Positions 1 to 8,863 of a stretch of 64,000 nt of DNA are shown here, piece after piece. Source of the stretch: Butyrivibrio proteoclasticus. Lineage in GTDB: Bacteria > Bacillota > Clostridia > Lachnospirales > Lachnospiraceae. The notes under the pieces were generated by a model. The model was not told the DNA's origin. It saw only the letters and a list, made by a program, of their open reading frames with translations, and made no database searches. Numbering within the stretch: the stretch's first letter is position 1; each line of letters begins with the position of its first letter. The stretch covers positions 63,694-127,693 of the forward strand of contig NZ_FOXO01000010.1 of assembly GCF_900115735.1 (NCBI RefSeq), read 5' to 3'. The translations under genes and the position numbers were made by a program.

Positions 1-87
1 AACATTTATAAAAATATGAAATTATTAGCCTACCCTATTAAATTTTATCATAGACAAATATTCAATTAGTATCCTTTTTTGTCATAT

Positions 88-124
88 TAAAGAGATTATT
101 TATTAAGATGTAATAATCTCTTTA
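88..124. terminator. AT-rich hairpin before the first gene
   Basis: A 13-bp perfect stem (88-100 with 112-124) encloses an 11-nt loop. No clear T-run follows on either strand, so its role as a terminator for a gene left of the window is only possible. The rest of bases 1-199 is AT-rich and shows no gene. Confidence 0.35.
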
Positions 125-199
125 TAATTGCGCTCCTTTACCATGCTAAAATTAATCTGAACTATTGTAGGTAATTCTCCAGATAAAAATAAGAAGACT

Positions 200-1069
200 A
201 TGGAACAAATAAGTGAATCTGATTTACTAAATAACTTGATGACTCTGATTCCTGCCGGTATTTTTTGGAAGGACACAGACAGACGATTCCTTGGCGCCAA
301 CCAGATGTTTTTGGATTATTACAATCTAAAATCAGTTGATGAAATAATCGGTAAAACTGATGAAGACATGGGTTGGCATATTGATCCTGTGCCATTTAGA
401 AATGTTGAGCTCAGGGTTATAGGTAACGGAGAATCTGTTCTTAACGTCCCCGGACAATGCATAGTTCAGGGAAGAGTTCGCAATATAAGAGCTTCCAAGT
501 GCCCTCTTTTTTCTGATGGAAAGATTGTAGGGCTTATTGGTTATTTTTTGGATGTTACCGATGCTGTTCAGGAACAGACAAGGCTCTCTGCTCTCTCGCA
601 GACAGATGAGCTCACTGGTGTTTTGAACCGCAGAGCTTACACTGAAATTGTGCTCCAGTATGAAGAACAGTACAAACAGAATCATACTGATTTTGTTTTA
701 TACATGATAGATCTGGATGATTTTAAATCTGTAAATGACGACTACGGTCATGAATATGGCAATCTTGTTTTGCAGTCGATCTGTAAAAGCCTTACTGTTG
801 CTGCATCTGATAACTGTGTGCTATTTAGATACGGGGGCGATGAATTTGTTGTACTTCATCAGCTTCAGTCAGAAAATGAAATAGAATTACTTCAAAAGCG
901 CTTCATCAGAGCCATTGATAGCCCTAGAAATCTGGATGGCGTTAAGTTTACGGTAAAGGCTTCCGTTGGACATGCACTTTACTCCGAAACGACCTCTCTT
1001 CTATCTCTTATAGAACTTGCAGACAAAAGAATGTATGAAATGAAAAAACAACATAAAGCATCAAGATAA
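200..1069 (+). CDS. PAS-GGDEF diguanylate cyclase
   Basis: A 289-aa soluble signalling protein predicted to make cyclic di-GMP from two GTP. Residues about 10-120 look like a PAS sensory domain (IFWKDTDRRFLGAN, then a C-terminal GYFLDVTD strand). A GGDEF domain follows, starting at DELTGVLNRRAY, with the substrate-binding segment DLDDFKSVNDDYGH and an intact RYGGDEF at residues 210-216. I see no RxxD inhibitory site five residues before the GGDEF, so product inhibition may be absent. There are no membrane segments, so the PAS ligand should be cytosolic. The upstream ribosome site (AAGAAG) is weak. It is convergent with the ABC transporter locus and separated from it by a terminator. Confidence 0.9.
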   Translation: MEQISESDLLNNLMTLIPAGIFWKDTDRRFLGANQMFLDYYNLKSVDEIIGKTDEDMGWHIDPVPFRNVELRVIGNGESVLNVPGQCIVQGRVRNIRASKCPLFSDGKIVGLIGYFLDVTDAVQEQTRLSALSQTDELTGVLNRRAYTEIVLQYEEQYKQNHTDFVLYMIDLDDFKSVNDDYGHEYGNLVLQSICKSLTVAASDNCVLFRYGGDEFVVLHQLQSENEIELLQKRFIRAIDSPRNLDGVKFTVKASVGHALYSETTSLLSLIELADKRMYEMKKQHKASR

Positions 1070-1093
1070 GACCTCCCGTGCGAGAGGTCTTTT
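1068..1093. terminator. Intrinsic terminator between convergent genes
   Basis: Stem AAGACCTC (1068-1075) pairs with GAGGTCTT (1084-1091) and is followed by T residues on the plus strand. It serves the GGDEF gene and, less strongly, the transporter operon that ends at 1098. Confidence 0.75.
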
Positions 1094-1097
1094 GATA

Positions 1098-2747
1098 TTA
1101 CATTATTTCTAATGTTCCTGCTGTAATAAGTTTTCCTGACTTTCTGTCAAATAAAAGAATGTCTTTTCCCTTGATATCAATATTAGCATCCTGTCCGATC
1201 AGATAAATTGAATTACCGAAGATAACGCTAGTCAGAAGGAATTCTCCTACTCTGAGCTTTAAGGTAGATTCCATACCTGTAGGCATCGCACCATATATCT
1301 TGGTATTTATCTTTCCGCTTGGCTCGATATCAATTGCTTCCGGTCTGATTCCAAGAACAAAATCTTCATCTGTAATGACAGGTTCGTCCATGATACTCTC
1401 GTCCTGCTCTTCCACCTTTTGAACATGGTATTTGAAAACTTCATCCTTGTTGCTCTTTTCAACAGCGCCTTTCTTCATAAGTCTCTGGCGCTCGAACTCC
1501 TGCTTATCAGCATCTTCTTTATCCCTTGCTGCTCTCCAGTCAGATAAGAGAATCTTTTCATTTGGAACAAATTTTGCCTTATGCTCACCCAAGATATCAA
1601 GAACAACACTGCCATCCTGCTGCTGTTTTCCTTTTCCATCCACAAAGTTCATTGAAGGATTGCCAACGAAATCTGCTACAAAGAGATTTGCAGGTCTGTT
1701 ATAAACATCGAGAGGTGCTGCATATTGCTGAAGGACACCGTTACTTACAAGGCATATTCTTGTAGCAAGGGTCATAGCTTCCATCTGATCATGAGTAACA
1801 TATACAAATGTGCTACCCGTTTCCACATGGAGTCTTTGCAGCTCATATCTCATCTCCAGACGGAGCTTTGCATCAAGGTTTGACAGCGGCTCATCCATGA
1901 AAAGAACCTGTGGCTCCGGAGCAAGAGTTCTTGCAATTGCTACTCTCTGCTGCTGTCCGCCGGAAAGCTCTGCAGGATATCTGTCCATAAACATTCCAAT
2001 CTTAACTATTCTGGAGCAGGCTCTTACTCTTGAATCTATTTCTTCTTTTGTAAGCTTTCTGCTTTCAACGACTACATTTCCATCTTTTGTAACCTGGAAC
2101 TTTTCGTTGAGGTCTTTACCTTCACTTTTTAGCTTCTTTTTTATCTCTGAAAGTTTTGCCTCATACTCAGTAGCTTTTGCCTTGGCCTGTGTATCAGGAT
2201 CCTGTGACTGCTGTATTCCAAGTGCAAACAGCTCTTTTGCCGTATAGATTGAAAGGCTGTAATTATCAATAAGCTTTACATATGCTTTGTTCTCATCTAG
2301 CTTTCCATTTTTATCGCGGCACTCTTCTACAATTTCTTTTATCTTTGTGCCATTCTGAAGAGCCCTTATTATGTCTCCGGCTCTTTTTGCCTCAACATCT
2401 AAAACAGGCATTTCTTCATGAATGTTCTTAAGGCCAAAAGAGATATTTTCATAAACTGTCATATTGGGCCACAATGCATAGTTCTGAAAAAGAAAGCCTA
2501 CTCGTCTCTTGTTGGCTGGCACATTGATTCCTGCATTTGAATCAAATACAACTTTATCACCGATTGTGATCCTGCCTTCAGTAGGTGTCTCAAGTCCTGC
2601 GATCATTCGAAGGATTGTTGTCTTTCCACATCCTGAAGGTCCTAAGAGTGTGATAAAAGAATTATTGGGAATATTGAGGCTTACGTTATCAACGCCAAAG
2701 AATTTACCCCAACGCTTTGTTATGTTTTCTAAAACTATTTCTGGCAT
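1098..2747 (-). CDS. ABC transporter ATPase with large helical-domain insertion (FbpC/PotA type)
   Basis: Energy-coupling subunit of an importer whose permease and binding protein lie just upstream. Walker A GPSGCGKTT is at residues 36-44, the Q-loop FLFQNY near 85-90, signature LSGGQ at 261-265, Walker B VLFMDEP near 281-287 and switch VYVTHD about 30 residues later. A TOBE-like C-terminus ends the protein. Q-loop to signature spans about 170 residues against roughly 50 in typical MalK/PotA/FbpC proteins, so about 120 charged, probably helical residues are inserted. A second charged insertion lies in the C-terminal part. All catalytic motifs are intact. The ATG at 2747 is preferred (GGAGG nine bases upstream) over the GTG at 2753, which overlaps the permease stop. 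The substrate is inferred from neighbours only. Confidence 0.88.
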   Translation of the reverse strand: MPEIVLENITKRWGKFFGVDNVSLNIPNNSFITLLGPSGCGKTTILRMIAGLETPTEGRITIGDKVVFDSNAGINVPANKRRVGFLFQNYALWPNMTVYENISFGLKNIHEEMPVLDVEAKRAGDIIRALQNGTKIKEIVEECRDKNGKLDENKAYVKLIDNYSLSIYTAKELFALGIQQSQDPDTQAKAKATEYEAKLSEIKKKLKSEGKDLNEKFQVTKDGNVVVESRKLTKEEIDSRVRACSRIVKIGMFMDRYPAELSGGQQQRVAIARTLAPEPQVLFMDEPLSNLDAKLRLEMRYELQRLHVETGSTFVYVTHDQMEAMTLATRICLVSNGVLQQYAAPLDVYNRPANLFVADFVGNPSMNFVDGKGKQQQDGSVVLDILGEHKAKFVPNEKILLSDWRAARDKEDADKQEFERQRLMKKGAVEKSNKDEVFKYHVQKVEEQDESIMDEPVITDEDFVLGIRPEAIDIEPSGKINTKIYGAMPTGMESTLKLRVGEFLLTSVIFGNSIYLIGQDANIDIKGKDILLFDRKSGKLITAGTLEIM

Positions 2748-2749
2748 GA

Positions 2750-4576
2750 TCACTTTCCTCCTATGCCGCTGTCAAGGCTGGCGCCTGTGAGCTTGTTTAC
2801 TAATGTGTTAAACACAAGAATTGTGACGATAAGTATCAGGTTTATTGCGCTTGAGAATGCGTAAAGTCCCATTTCATCAAAATAATCAAGTGTTGTTGAA
2901 AGGATAAAGCCCTGTGTACAAAGAAGAAGGAACAGGGATAATTCACGAAGACATGTCATAAATGGAAGAAGATATCCACTGATAATTGATGACTTCTGAA
3001 TTGGAATAATGATCCTTGTCATTCTCTTTATCCACGGAGTATTCATGATAATTGCCGCCTCTTCCAGCTCGTTACTTATCTGAAGCATAGAATTAAGGGA
3101 ACTTCTTGAAGCAAATGGTATGTATTTTACTACACCTGCAATTATCAGAAGTGTATATGTGTTAAACAGATTTATATGCTCGTTGGAGAACAGGATAAAG
3201 AATGCTGCTCCAACTGCGATTGAAGGCATAAGATATGGGAGAAATGCAACGTTGTTCACGTAGTTTGCCCACTTATTTCTTCTCTTTTTAGCAACGGCAT
3301 AACCGATGAGAGTTCCGATGGTTCCTGCAATAAGTGCACATACAACCGCCAAAAACAGTGTTCCAAAGAACGCATGCCATATGGTCTTGTTGTAGAGAAT
3401 TCCGGACTGTCCATACATGCCGTTTTCTGTAATGTTTTCGTTAGTTACCCACCACTTTGTTGTGAGGTGTGCCAGGTTTCCTGTGTACAGGAAACTGTAA
3501 TCTCCGGGGTTTGGAAGGAATGTTTCCAGTGCAAAAAGAACTATTGGCCATATGCTCGTAAAGAATGTGATTATTATAAAGATTATTCCTACAAGATATT
3601 TTCCAATCTTTCCAATTGTTAGCTTGGTGAGCTGTCCTGATTTACCCGTAACTGTTGTGTAATTTTTCCTGCTCTTTAAACTCATCTGGTTTAGGCCTAA
3701 AATGAGCACTCCAAATACCATCATGATGATTGCAAGGATACTGGCTTCACCGGTGTATTTGCTGTTCATTGAGATGTACTTGGTAGAAAGTGTTGTAAGA
3801 CTCAGGTAATGAGGTACCGGGTAGCTTCCCATTGCACTTCCAAATACTAAAAGTATCGTTGAAAGAATAGCCGGTTTGATCATTGGAAGGGTTACCTTGA
3901 ACATGATCTTCCACTTGGGAGTATCAAGAATTGTTGCTGCTTCTTCAAGATTTGCATCCATATTCTTAAATATTCCGCCTATCAAAATGTAAGCAAAGGG
4001 TGCGTAGTGAAGGCCAAGAACTACTGCACTTGGGAACACACCCTGGCACCACCAATGAGGAAAATAAATCTGGAATATTGCTGCAAGAAGACCATCTGAT
4101 GTTCCGGTAACTTTATTTGAATAAAACATGTGCTGCCAAACAACAGCCAAAGTCCACTGAGGCATGATGTATGGGAAAATAAAGATTGAACTTAAATACT
4201 TTTTAAATTTCATATCTGTTCTGGTTACTAAAAATGCGAAGAGTCCACCGAACAGTATTGATATGAAACATGTAAGTACAGATAAGATGATTGTATTTAA
4301 TAAGGGTTTCCAAAGATTAGTTACAGCAAGTCTGCTGGTAAAAAGATCTATATAGTTTACTACCGTATATCCCGTTGTTCGGCCGGTAAGATGCTGATCT
4401 ATAGTACCGGGATGAATAGCAAAAGTGTCTTTTACTATAGCAACGATTGGTGCGACAGTACTAAAGGTAAGAACAATCCCAAACAGCAAAAGTATTATGT
4501 TCTGAGGTTGGGAAAACCATGTCTTTACCTTATTTTTAAAAATCGCACTTTTGTCTGGTTTTGCGATTGCCTCCAT
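2750..4576 (-). CDS. Fused two-domain ABC permease (FbpB type)
   Basis: About 608 aa with some 12 membrane segments in two halves, each a binding-protein-dependent inner-membrane component. EEA-loop motifs that contact the ATPase are visible twice: LEEAATILDTPKWKIMFKV in the first half and LEEAAIIMNTPWIKRMTRI in the second. One chain therefore supplies both halves of the pore, as in FbpB-type iron and AfuB-type hexose-phosphate permeases. The longer frame starts at 4597, but ATG 4576 has AGGA ten bases upstream and is preferred. The stop overlaps the start region of the ATPase gene, implying translational coupling. The binding-protein gene is 250 bp upstream, across a stretch filled with hairpins. 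Confidence 0.88.
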   Translation of the reverse strand: MEAIAKPDKSAIFKNKVKTWFSQPQNIILLLFGIVLTFSTVAPIVAIVKDTFAIHPGTIDQHLTGRTTGYTVVNYIDLFTSRLAVTNLWKPLLNTIILSVLTCFISILFGGLFAFLVTRTDMKFKKYLSSIFIFPYIMPQWTLAVVWQHMFYSNKVTGTSDGLLAAIFQIYFPHWWCQGVFPSAVVLGLHYAPFAYILIGGIFKNMDANLEEAATILDTPKWKIMFKVTLPMIKPAILSTILLVFGSAMGSYPVPHYLSLTTLSTKYISMNSKYTGEASILAIIMMVFGVLILGLNQMSLKSRKNYTTVTGKSGQLTKLTIGKIGKYLVGIIFIIITFFTSIWPIVLFALETFLPNPGDYSFLYTGNLAHLTTKWWVTNENITENGMYGQSGILYNKTIWHAFFGTLFLAVVCALIAGTIGTLIGYAVAKKRRNKWANYVNNVAFLPYLMPSIAVGAAFFILFSNEHINLFNTYTLLIIAGVVKYIPFASRSSLNSMLQISNELEEAAIIMNTPWIKRMTRIIIPIQKSSIISGYLLPFMTCLRELSLFLLLCTQGFILSTTLDYFDEMGLYAFSSAINLILIVTILVFNTLVNKLTGASLDSGIGGK

Positions 4577-4620
4577 TTTTTTGCATTCCTTTCTCAATTA
4601 TCCAAGATATCGGTGGTGTA

Positions 4621-4799
4621 AAGTACAAATGCGTTTCATGCAAGCATGAACGCATCTGTACTTTCATCACCTATAGTATGCATTCTTGAATCAACAATTC
4701 AAGAATGCATCAACCAAGCCAATTTAAATCGACTTCGTCGATGAGGCTTGGTTGACTCTTCACTCATATTCTCACAAAATCCGCAGTATATGCGGATTT
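4621..4799. repeat. Array of four consecutive stem-loops between binding-protein and permease genes
   Basis: Four adjacent inverted repeats fill this gap. (1) 4621-4663, about 20 bp with one bulge and one mismatch. (2) 4678-4691 with 4697-4710, 14 bp perfect with a 5-nt loop. (3) CAACCAAGCC 4711-4720 with 4745-4754, plus an inner 6-bp stem 4728-4733/4737-4742. (4) AAATCCGCA 4777-4785 with 4791-4799. None has a convincing T-run in the direction of transcription (minus). Structures like this downstream of a binding-protein gene commonly stabilise its mRNA or reduce downstream expression; that role is inferred here. Confidence 0.8.
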
Positions 4800-4825
4800 C
4801 TGGAATTTAGTTCAAGAAGTCATTC

Positions 4826-6244
4826 TTATTCGCCTGGTGCGTAGTGATCGAGAACGTCAATCCAGCTGCCTACTGTAAATGAAACCTCTGAGCAGTATGC
4901 AGGATCTTCAAGAACGAGTTCTCCTGTGGTTGTCCACCAGTCATATCCTCTGTCATTCTTAGCTGGGAATTCATCTCCGCCACCATTTGAATGCTGGAAT
5001 TTCTCTTCGATTTCTTTTGCTACATTAGGATTTGCTGAATAGCCACCCATGTCTTTTCCCCAAGGCTCAAAGCCGGCCTCAGTACATGTCATGAATGCGA
5101 TGAATGCACATGCTGTCCAAGGAAGTGGGCTGTTCTTTGTAAGGAAGAGGTAGTGACAATATCCATATCCGCCAATTCCTGTATAGCCGTCCTGATATGC
5201 AGCAACATTGATGTTATTTACTGATACTGTAGCTGACTCTTCAACTGAACGAAGCTTCGAATAAACTAACAATCCTGACTGATCTGTAGCTGAAGCATCT
5301 ACAAGAGTGTTGCAGATAGGTCCGTCATCAGTCTGCTCGTTGTAGTTGTTAACCCATAGCTTAATCCATGCAAGAGCATACGCTCCATTTGCTCCAAGGC
5401 CAAGATCGCTGGCATCTGCCTGCATCTCTTTGATAACAGGCTCAAAATAAGCTTTCTTTGTATCATCAAGCTTGTCATATGCTTCCTTAAGCCATGTTGC
5501 ATACTTATCTTCTGTAAGCATCATAAGGAAGTTCTTTCCTACGATTTCTGAATCAACACCCATGAAAAGTGGATGTGAGCCATCATATACAAAGTCCCAG
5601 CAGTTAGTAAATGTTGCGCTTCCTGTGTTGTTGTACATGAATACTTTATTAAGTGTCTGAAGTGGAAGGAATCCGGAGAAAGCATCAGCGGTTGTTCCAT
5701 TTGCCTCAGCCCATTCTTTAGGTACGAATGTCTTTAAGATATCTGTATCCACCATCTTTGTCTGGATCTGATTTCCATCCTGGATAAGAGTCATTGCAAA
5801 TGTGCCTTCGCTCTTAAGTGAATCAGATGTAAGCTGCTCAAAGATCTTGTTGTTCTTTGGCTGTTGCCATTCAAATTCCATGGAATATGATGGATCAATT
5901 GACTGTAAATACTCGATAAATACCGGCAGTGCAGACTTACCACGGCTGGAGTTACCAACGCCATAAAATGTCTTTCCGTTTGACTCTTCAATGGCCTTTG
6001 CAGCAAGCTCTTCCATTGTCATTGTTTCTGCTTCAGCGATGATAGCATCAATTCCGGTAAGCTCAGCTGCCGGCTCTGCCTGTGTCTCTGCAGGAGCTGC
6101 TTCCTGTGTCTGAATCTGTGTTTCTCCGGAAGTCTGTGTGTCTGTGGTTGCCTCGGTTGTTCCCGATGCTGCACTTCCGCATCCTGCAAGGGCTGAAACA
6201 ACCATTGAGAATGCTAAGATTGTTGATAATACCTTCTTTTTCAC
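4826..6244 (-). CDS. ABC transporter solute-binding lipoprotein
   Basis: A 472-aa extracytoplasmic binding protein for the downstream permease and ATPase. The N-terminus MKKKVLSTILAFSMVVSALAGC is a lipoprotein signal peptide with lipobox LAGC, so the mature protein should be lipid-anchored after Cys22. An acidic, Thr/Gln-rich linker follows, then a type-II binding fold of the iron/hexose-phosphate/polyamine sort. It is longer than the usual 320-370 aa of that group. The start is a GTG with GGAGG seven bases upstream. It is the fourth gene of the locus and the first transport gene, 143 bp after the response regulator and behind an attenuator-like hairpin. The ligand cannot be read from sequence. 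Confidence 0.85.
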   Translation of the reverse strand: MKKKVLSTILAFSMVVSALAGCGSAASGTTEATTDTQTSGETQIQTQEAAPAETQAEPAAELTGIDAIIAEAETMTMEELAAKAIEESNGKTFYGVGNSSRGKSALPVFIEYLQSIDPSYSMEFEWQQPKNNKIFEQLTSDSLKSEGTFAMTLIQDGNQIQTKMVDTDILKTFVPKEWAEANGTTADAFSGFLPLQTLNKVFMYNNTGSATFTNCWDFVYDGSHPLFMGVDSEIVGKNFLMMLTEDKYATWLKEAYDKLDDTKKAYFEPVIKEMQADASDLGLGANGAYALAWIKLWVNNYNEQTDDGPICNTLVDASATDQSGLLVYSKLRSVEESATVSVNNINVAAYQDGYTGIGGYGYCHYLFLTKNSPLPWTACAFIAFMTCTEAGFEPWGKDMGGYSANPNVAKEIEEKFQHSNGGGDEFPAKNDRGYDWWTTTGELVLEDPAYCSEVSFTVGSWIDVLDHYAPGE

Positions 6245-6281
6245 TTCGTTTCCTCCTTTTTACATTAGCCCGATAAAAGAA

Positions 6282-6323
6282 AAACTGTAATTACGGGCAG
6301 TTCTTTGCTTGTAATTACAGTTT
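6282..6323 (-). terminator. Terminator or attenuator between response regulator and binding-protein gene
   Basis: A perfect 13-bp stem (AAACTGTAATTAC 6282-6294 with 6311-6323) is followed, reading on the minus strand, by a run of T residues. It lies between the regulator gene end (6388) and the transport genes (6244). It probably separates low-level regulatory transcription from a separately controlled transport unit. Confidence 0.7.
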
Positions 6324-6387
6324 ATGATTTGTTTATAAATTTTTTGAGAAGACAATTCTGATATTTTTTGTAATTTTTTGATATGTT

Positions 6388-7152
6388 TTATTGAAGTCCC
6401 TTTGCCTGATAATCAGACGGATTTTTTCCTGTCAGTTTCTTGAATGTATTAGAAAAATACGCTATATCCTGGTATCCTACTTTTTCTGCAACTTCATATA
6501 CTTTGATGTTTATATCTTTTAAGTAGTCCATTGCTTTTTTTATTCTGTATTTTGTCAGATAGTTATTTATGCTGTTATCAGTTTCAGCTTTAAAAAGCCT
6601 GCTTATATGGCCTTCGCTTACACTTAAGGATTCTGCCAGTTTTCCAACGCTAAAGTTCGTATCTGTGTAGTTCTTTTCAATATATTCAATAGCTGATTGT
6701 ACGTATCTGTTAGCAATTTCATTCTTCCCCTTTATTGAAATAAGCTCATTTTCAAGCTCTGTTTCTTTTGCCGGCAAATTGGGATGCAGGTGCAAAAGCC
6801 TCTGGATCACTCCCTCAAGTTCGCCATCCTGAAATGGCTTTAAAATATAGTCAGATACTCCAATCCTTATTGCTTTTCTGGCATATTCAAATTCGTTATA
6901 GGCAGTGAGGAAAACAACTTTTATTCCGGGATACTTATCAATCAGTTTTTCTGCCAGCTCTATTCCATCCATTTTGGGCATTCTGATATCTGAGATGACG
7001 AGGTCCGGCTTTGTAGTTTCTGCTACTTCAAGGGCTTCTACTCCATTAGCAGCTTCGCCCACTACTTCGCATCCTATCAGCGTCCAGTCTGTCTCTGCTT
7101 TTATTCCCATACGCACATATTTTTCATCATCTACAATAAGTACTTTTGTCAT
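6388..7152 (-). CDS. AraC-type response regulator (YesN/HptR-like)
   Basis: A 254-aa transcription factor. The N-terminal receiver domain (about 1-120) has the acidic pair in VDDEKYVR, the phospho-acceptor Asp in LVISDIRMPKMDG near residue 55 and the conserved Lys in YILKPF. The C-terminal AraC-family double helix-turn-helix (about 150-250) includes GKLAESLSVSEGHISRLFK and the family signature ending VGYQDIAYFSNTFKK. It starts two bases after the histidine kinase stop, which identifies its partner. The likely target is the transport operon just downstream. Its AraC-type output matches HptR and YesN. Confidence 0.9.
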   Translation of the reverse strand: MTKVLIVDDEKYVRMGIKAETDWTLIGCEVVGEAANGVEALEVAETTKPDLVISDIRMPKMDGIELAEKLIDKYPGIKVVFLTAYNEFEYARKAIRIGVSDYILKPFQDGELEGVIQRLLHLHPNLPAKETELENELISIKGKNEIANRYVQSAIEYIEKNYTDTNFSVGKLAESLSVSEGHISRLFKAETDNSINNYLTKYRIKKAMDYLKDINIKVYEVAEKVGYQDIAYFSNTFKKLTGKNPSDYQAKGLQ

Positions 7153-7154
7153 AT

Positions 7155-8861
7155 TTATTGCTCCGGTTCCTTTTCAGAATATGGAAGCGTGATGATCATT
7201 ACAGTGCCTCCTTCTGTAGGCCTTACTGCCATTACTCCATACTCTTTTCCATAATATAATCTAATAATTGTATTCACATTATTAAGCCCAAGATGACCTT
7301 TTAGTGTCTCCACATCGTCGTTGTTAAGTGCTTTCATCATCTCATCACTTATTCCGACTCCGTCATCCTGTATTGATATTTTCAAAAGATCTTTTTCTTC
7401 ATTTTTATCTCTTACGGCAGCTACATAGATATGCCCGTTTTCGGTTTCATTCATTCCGTGGATAATGGCATTTTCCACTATTGGCTGCATAATAAGCTTA
7501 GGAATGATTGCATCCATCACATCTTGCGGCACATCTATAGTAATGTCAAATTTATCATCGAATCGTATCTTTTGTATCTCGCAATAATTCTGAATTAGTT
7601 CCAGCTCTTTTGACAGCTTGCAGAACTGTTTTTCAGATATGCTGGTTCTGAGGATTCCAGCCAGTGAAGCTGACATTGTTGCAACTTCAGGAACACCGTT
7701 TGCTTTAGCCACCCATTTTATTGTATCCAGAGTGTTATACAAAAAGTGCGGATTGAGCTGGGCCTGCATCATCTGTATTCTGGTCTCGTTTATAGTTCGC
7801 TCGGCTTTTACTCTTTCATTTATGGTCTGCTTAAGCTGCGAGGTCATTTTGTTAAATCCAACTGCCAGCTGCTCAAACTCATCTTCCCTATTAAGTTCGA
7901 TTTTCGTGTCGAAGTCGCCTTTTCTAAAGGTCCTCATTCCGGAGGACAATATATTTATTGGTTTTGAAAAATATGCGCTCAGCCTTGATGCAACCAAAAG
8001 GCATATGAAAATACTTATTATTGCCTCAAATATCAGTATCTGATAACCCACTTTTGCCGCAGATTCGCCAAGAACAGGCGGCGTAATATAAACGCTGAGA
8101 AGCCCTGTCTCTCCTACTTCATTTATGTACACATTTCCTGTTATGTTGCTGTTATACCTGATCTTATTGAGAAGGTTGCTCCTTATAAGTGCCAAAGCTT
8201 TACTGTCTTTAGCTGTTCCAATAAGGCAATAAGGTCTAAAAAATCTGTCCGTAAGCATAAATCCGTCTTTGGCGTTAATACTGTCTTTTAACCTTGACTC
8301 TATTTCTTCCTGCTCGATCCTTACTATTACAAATCCCGGATTGTCTTCTCCCGCTATCTCTTTTGCTATGAGAAGGTCTGCGCCATTTTCTGATGAATAT
8401 GTCGGATCAAGAGAAAAAATGATACTGTCTTCTTTCTCTGCCGCTTCTCTTAACACTGAATAGTTTAATGGCAGTTCTTTTGACAATGAACTTGTTGCAG
8501 TGCTGAATATGCACTTGCTTCCCTGATATATATCCACAGCAGCAAAATCGCGAATATCCTTTGAAATTGCGTAAAGCTCTGAATAAATACTTAGTGAATT
8601 GTTCCTTTTCCTTGAAATGGCATTTATTATAACTTCATTTTCTGAAAGCTCCTGCACTGCATTTTCTGCCTGCTCAAGGTCATTTATGAGTCTTGTATTG
8701 ATTATCCTGCTCTGCTCAATATCTCTTTTCTCATAATCAGCTGTAAGCCTTGCCTGAAATCCCTGTATAGTAAGGATTCCACCGCAAATTACCAATATTA
8801 CAGTGGTTATCATCAGTATTGCAAAGAGCTGTCTTTTGAAGGACTGTCTTATCAGATTCAT
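7155..8861 (-). CDS. Membrane sensor histidine kinase (YesM/HptS-like)
   Basis: A 568-aa kinase. A membrane segment near residues 12-34 precedes an extracellular domain of about 240 residues, then a second membrane segment (near 275-298), a HAMP linker, the His_kinase region with phospho-acceptor His372 in LNPHFLYNTLD, and an HATPase domain with N-box PIVENAIIHG. The start ATG is preceded by AAGGAGG inside the end of the binding-protein gene. Its neighbours, a lipoprotein binding protein upstream and an AraC-type regulator downstream, suggest that ligand-loaded binding protein touches the external domain, as known for HptA-HptS. Confidence 0.9.
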   Translation of the reverse strand: MNLIRQSFKRQLFAILMITTVILVICGGILTIQGFQARLTADYEKRDIEQSRIINTRLINDLEQAENAVQELSENEVIINAISRKRNNSLSIYSELYAISKDIRDFAAVDIYQGSKCIFSTATSSLSKELPLNYSVLREAAEKEDSIIFSLDPTYSSENGADLLIAKEIAGEDNPGFVIVRIEQEEIESRLKDSINAKDGFMLTDRFFRPYCLIGTAKDSKALALIRSNLLNKIRYNSNITGNVYINEVGETGLLSVYITPPVLGESAAKVGYQILIFEAIISIFICLLVASRLSAYFSKPINILSSGMRTFRKGDFDTKIELNREDEFEQLAVGFNKMTSQLKQTINERVKAERTINETRIQMMQAQLNPHFLYNTLDTIKWVAKANGVPEVATMSASLAGILRTSISEKQFCKLSKELELIQNYCEIQKIRFDDKFDITIDVPQDVMDAIIPKLIMQPIVENAIIHGMNETENGHIYVAAVRDKNEEKDLLKISIQDDGVGISDEMMKALNNDDVETLKGHLGLNNVNTIIRLYYGKEYGVMAVRPTEGGTVMIITLPYSEKEPEQ

Positions 8862-8863
8862 CT

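Noticed and set aside
4621..4799. CRISPR array
   Set aside because: The repeats are four different palindromes, not direct repeats with regular spacers.
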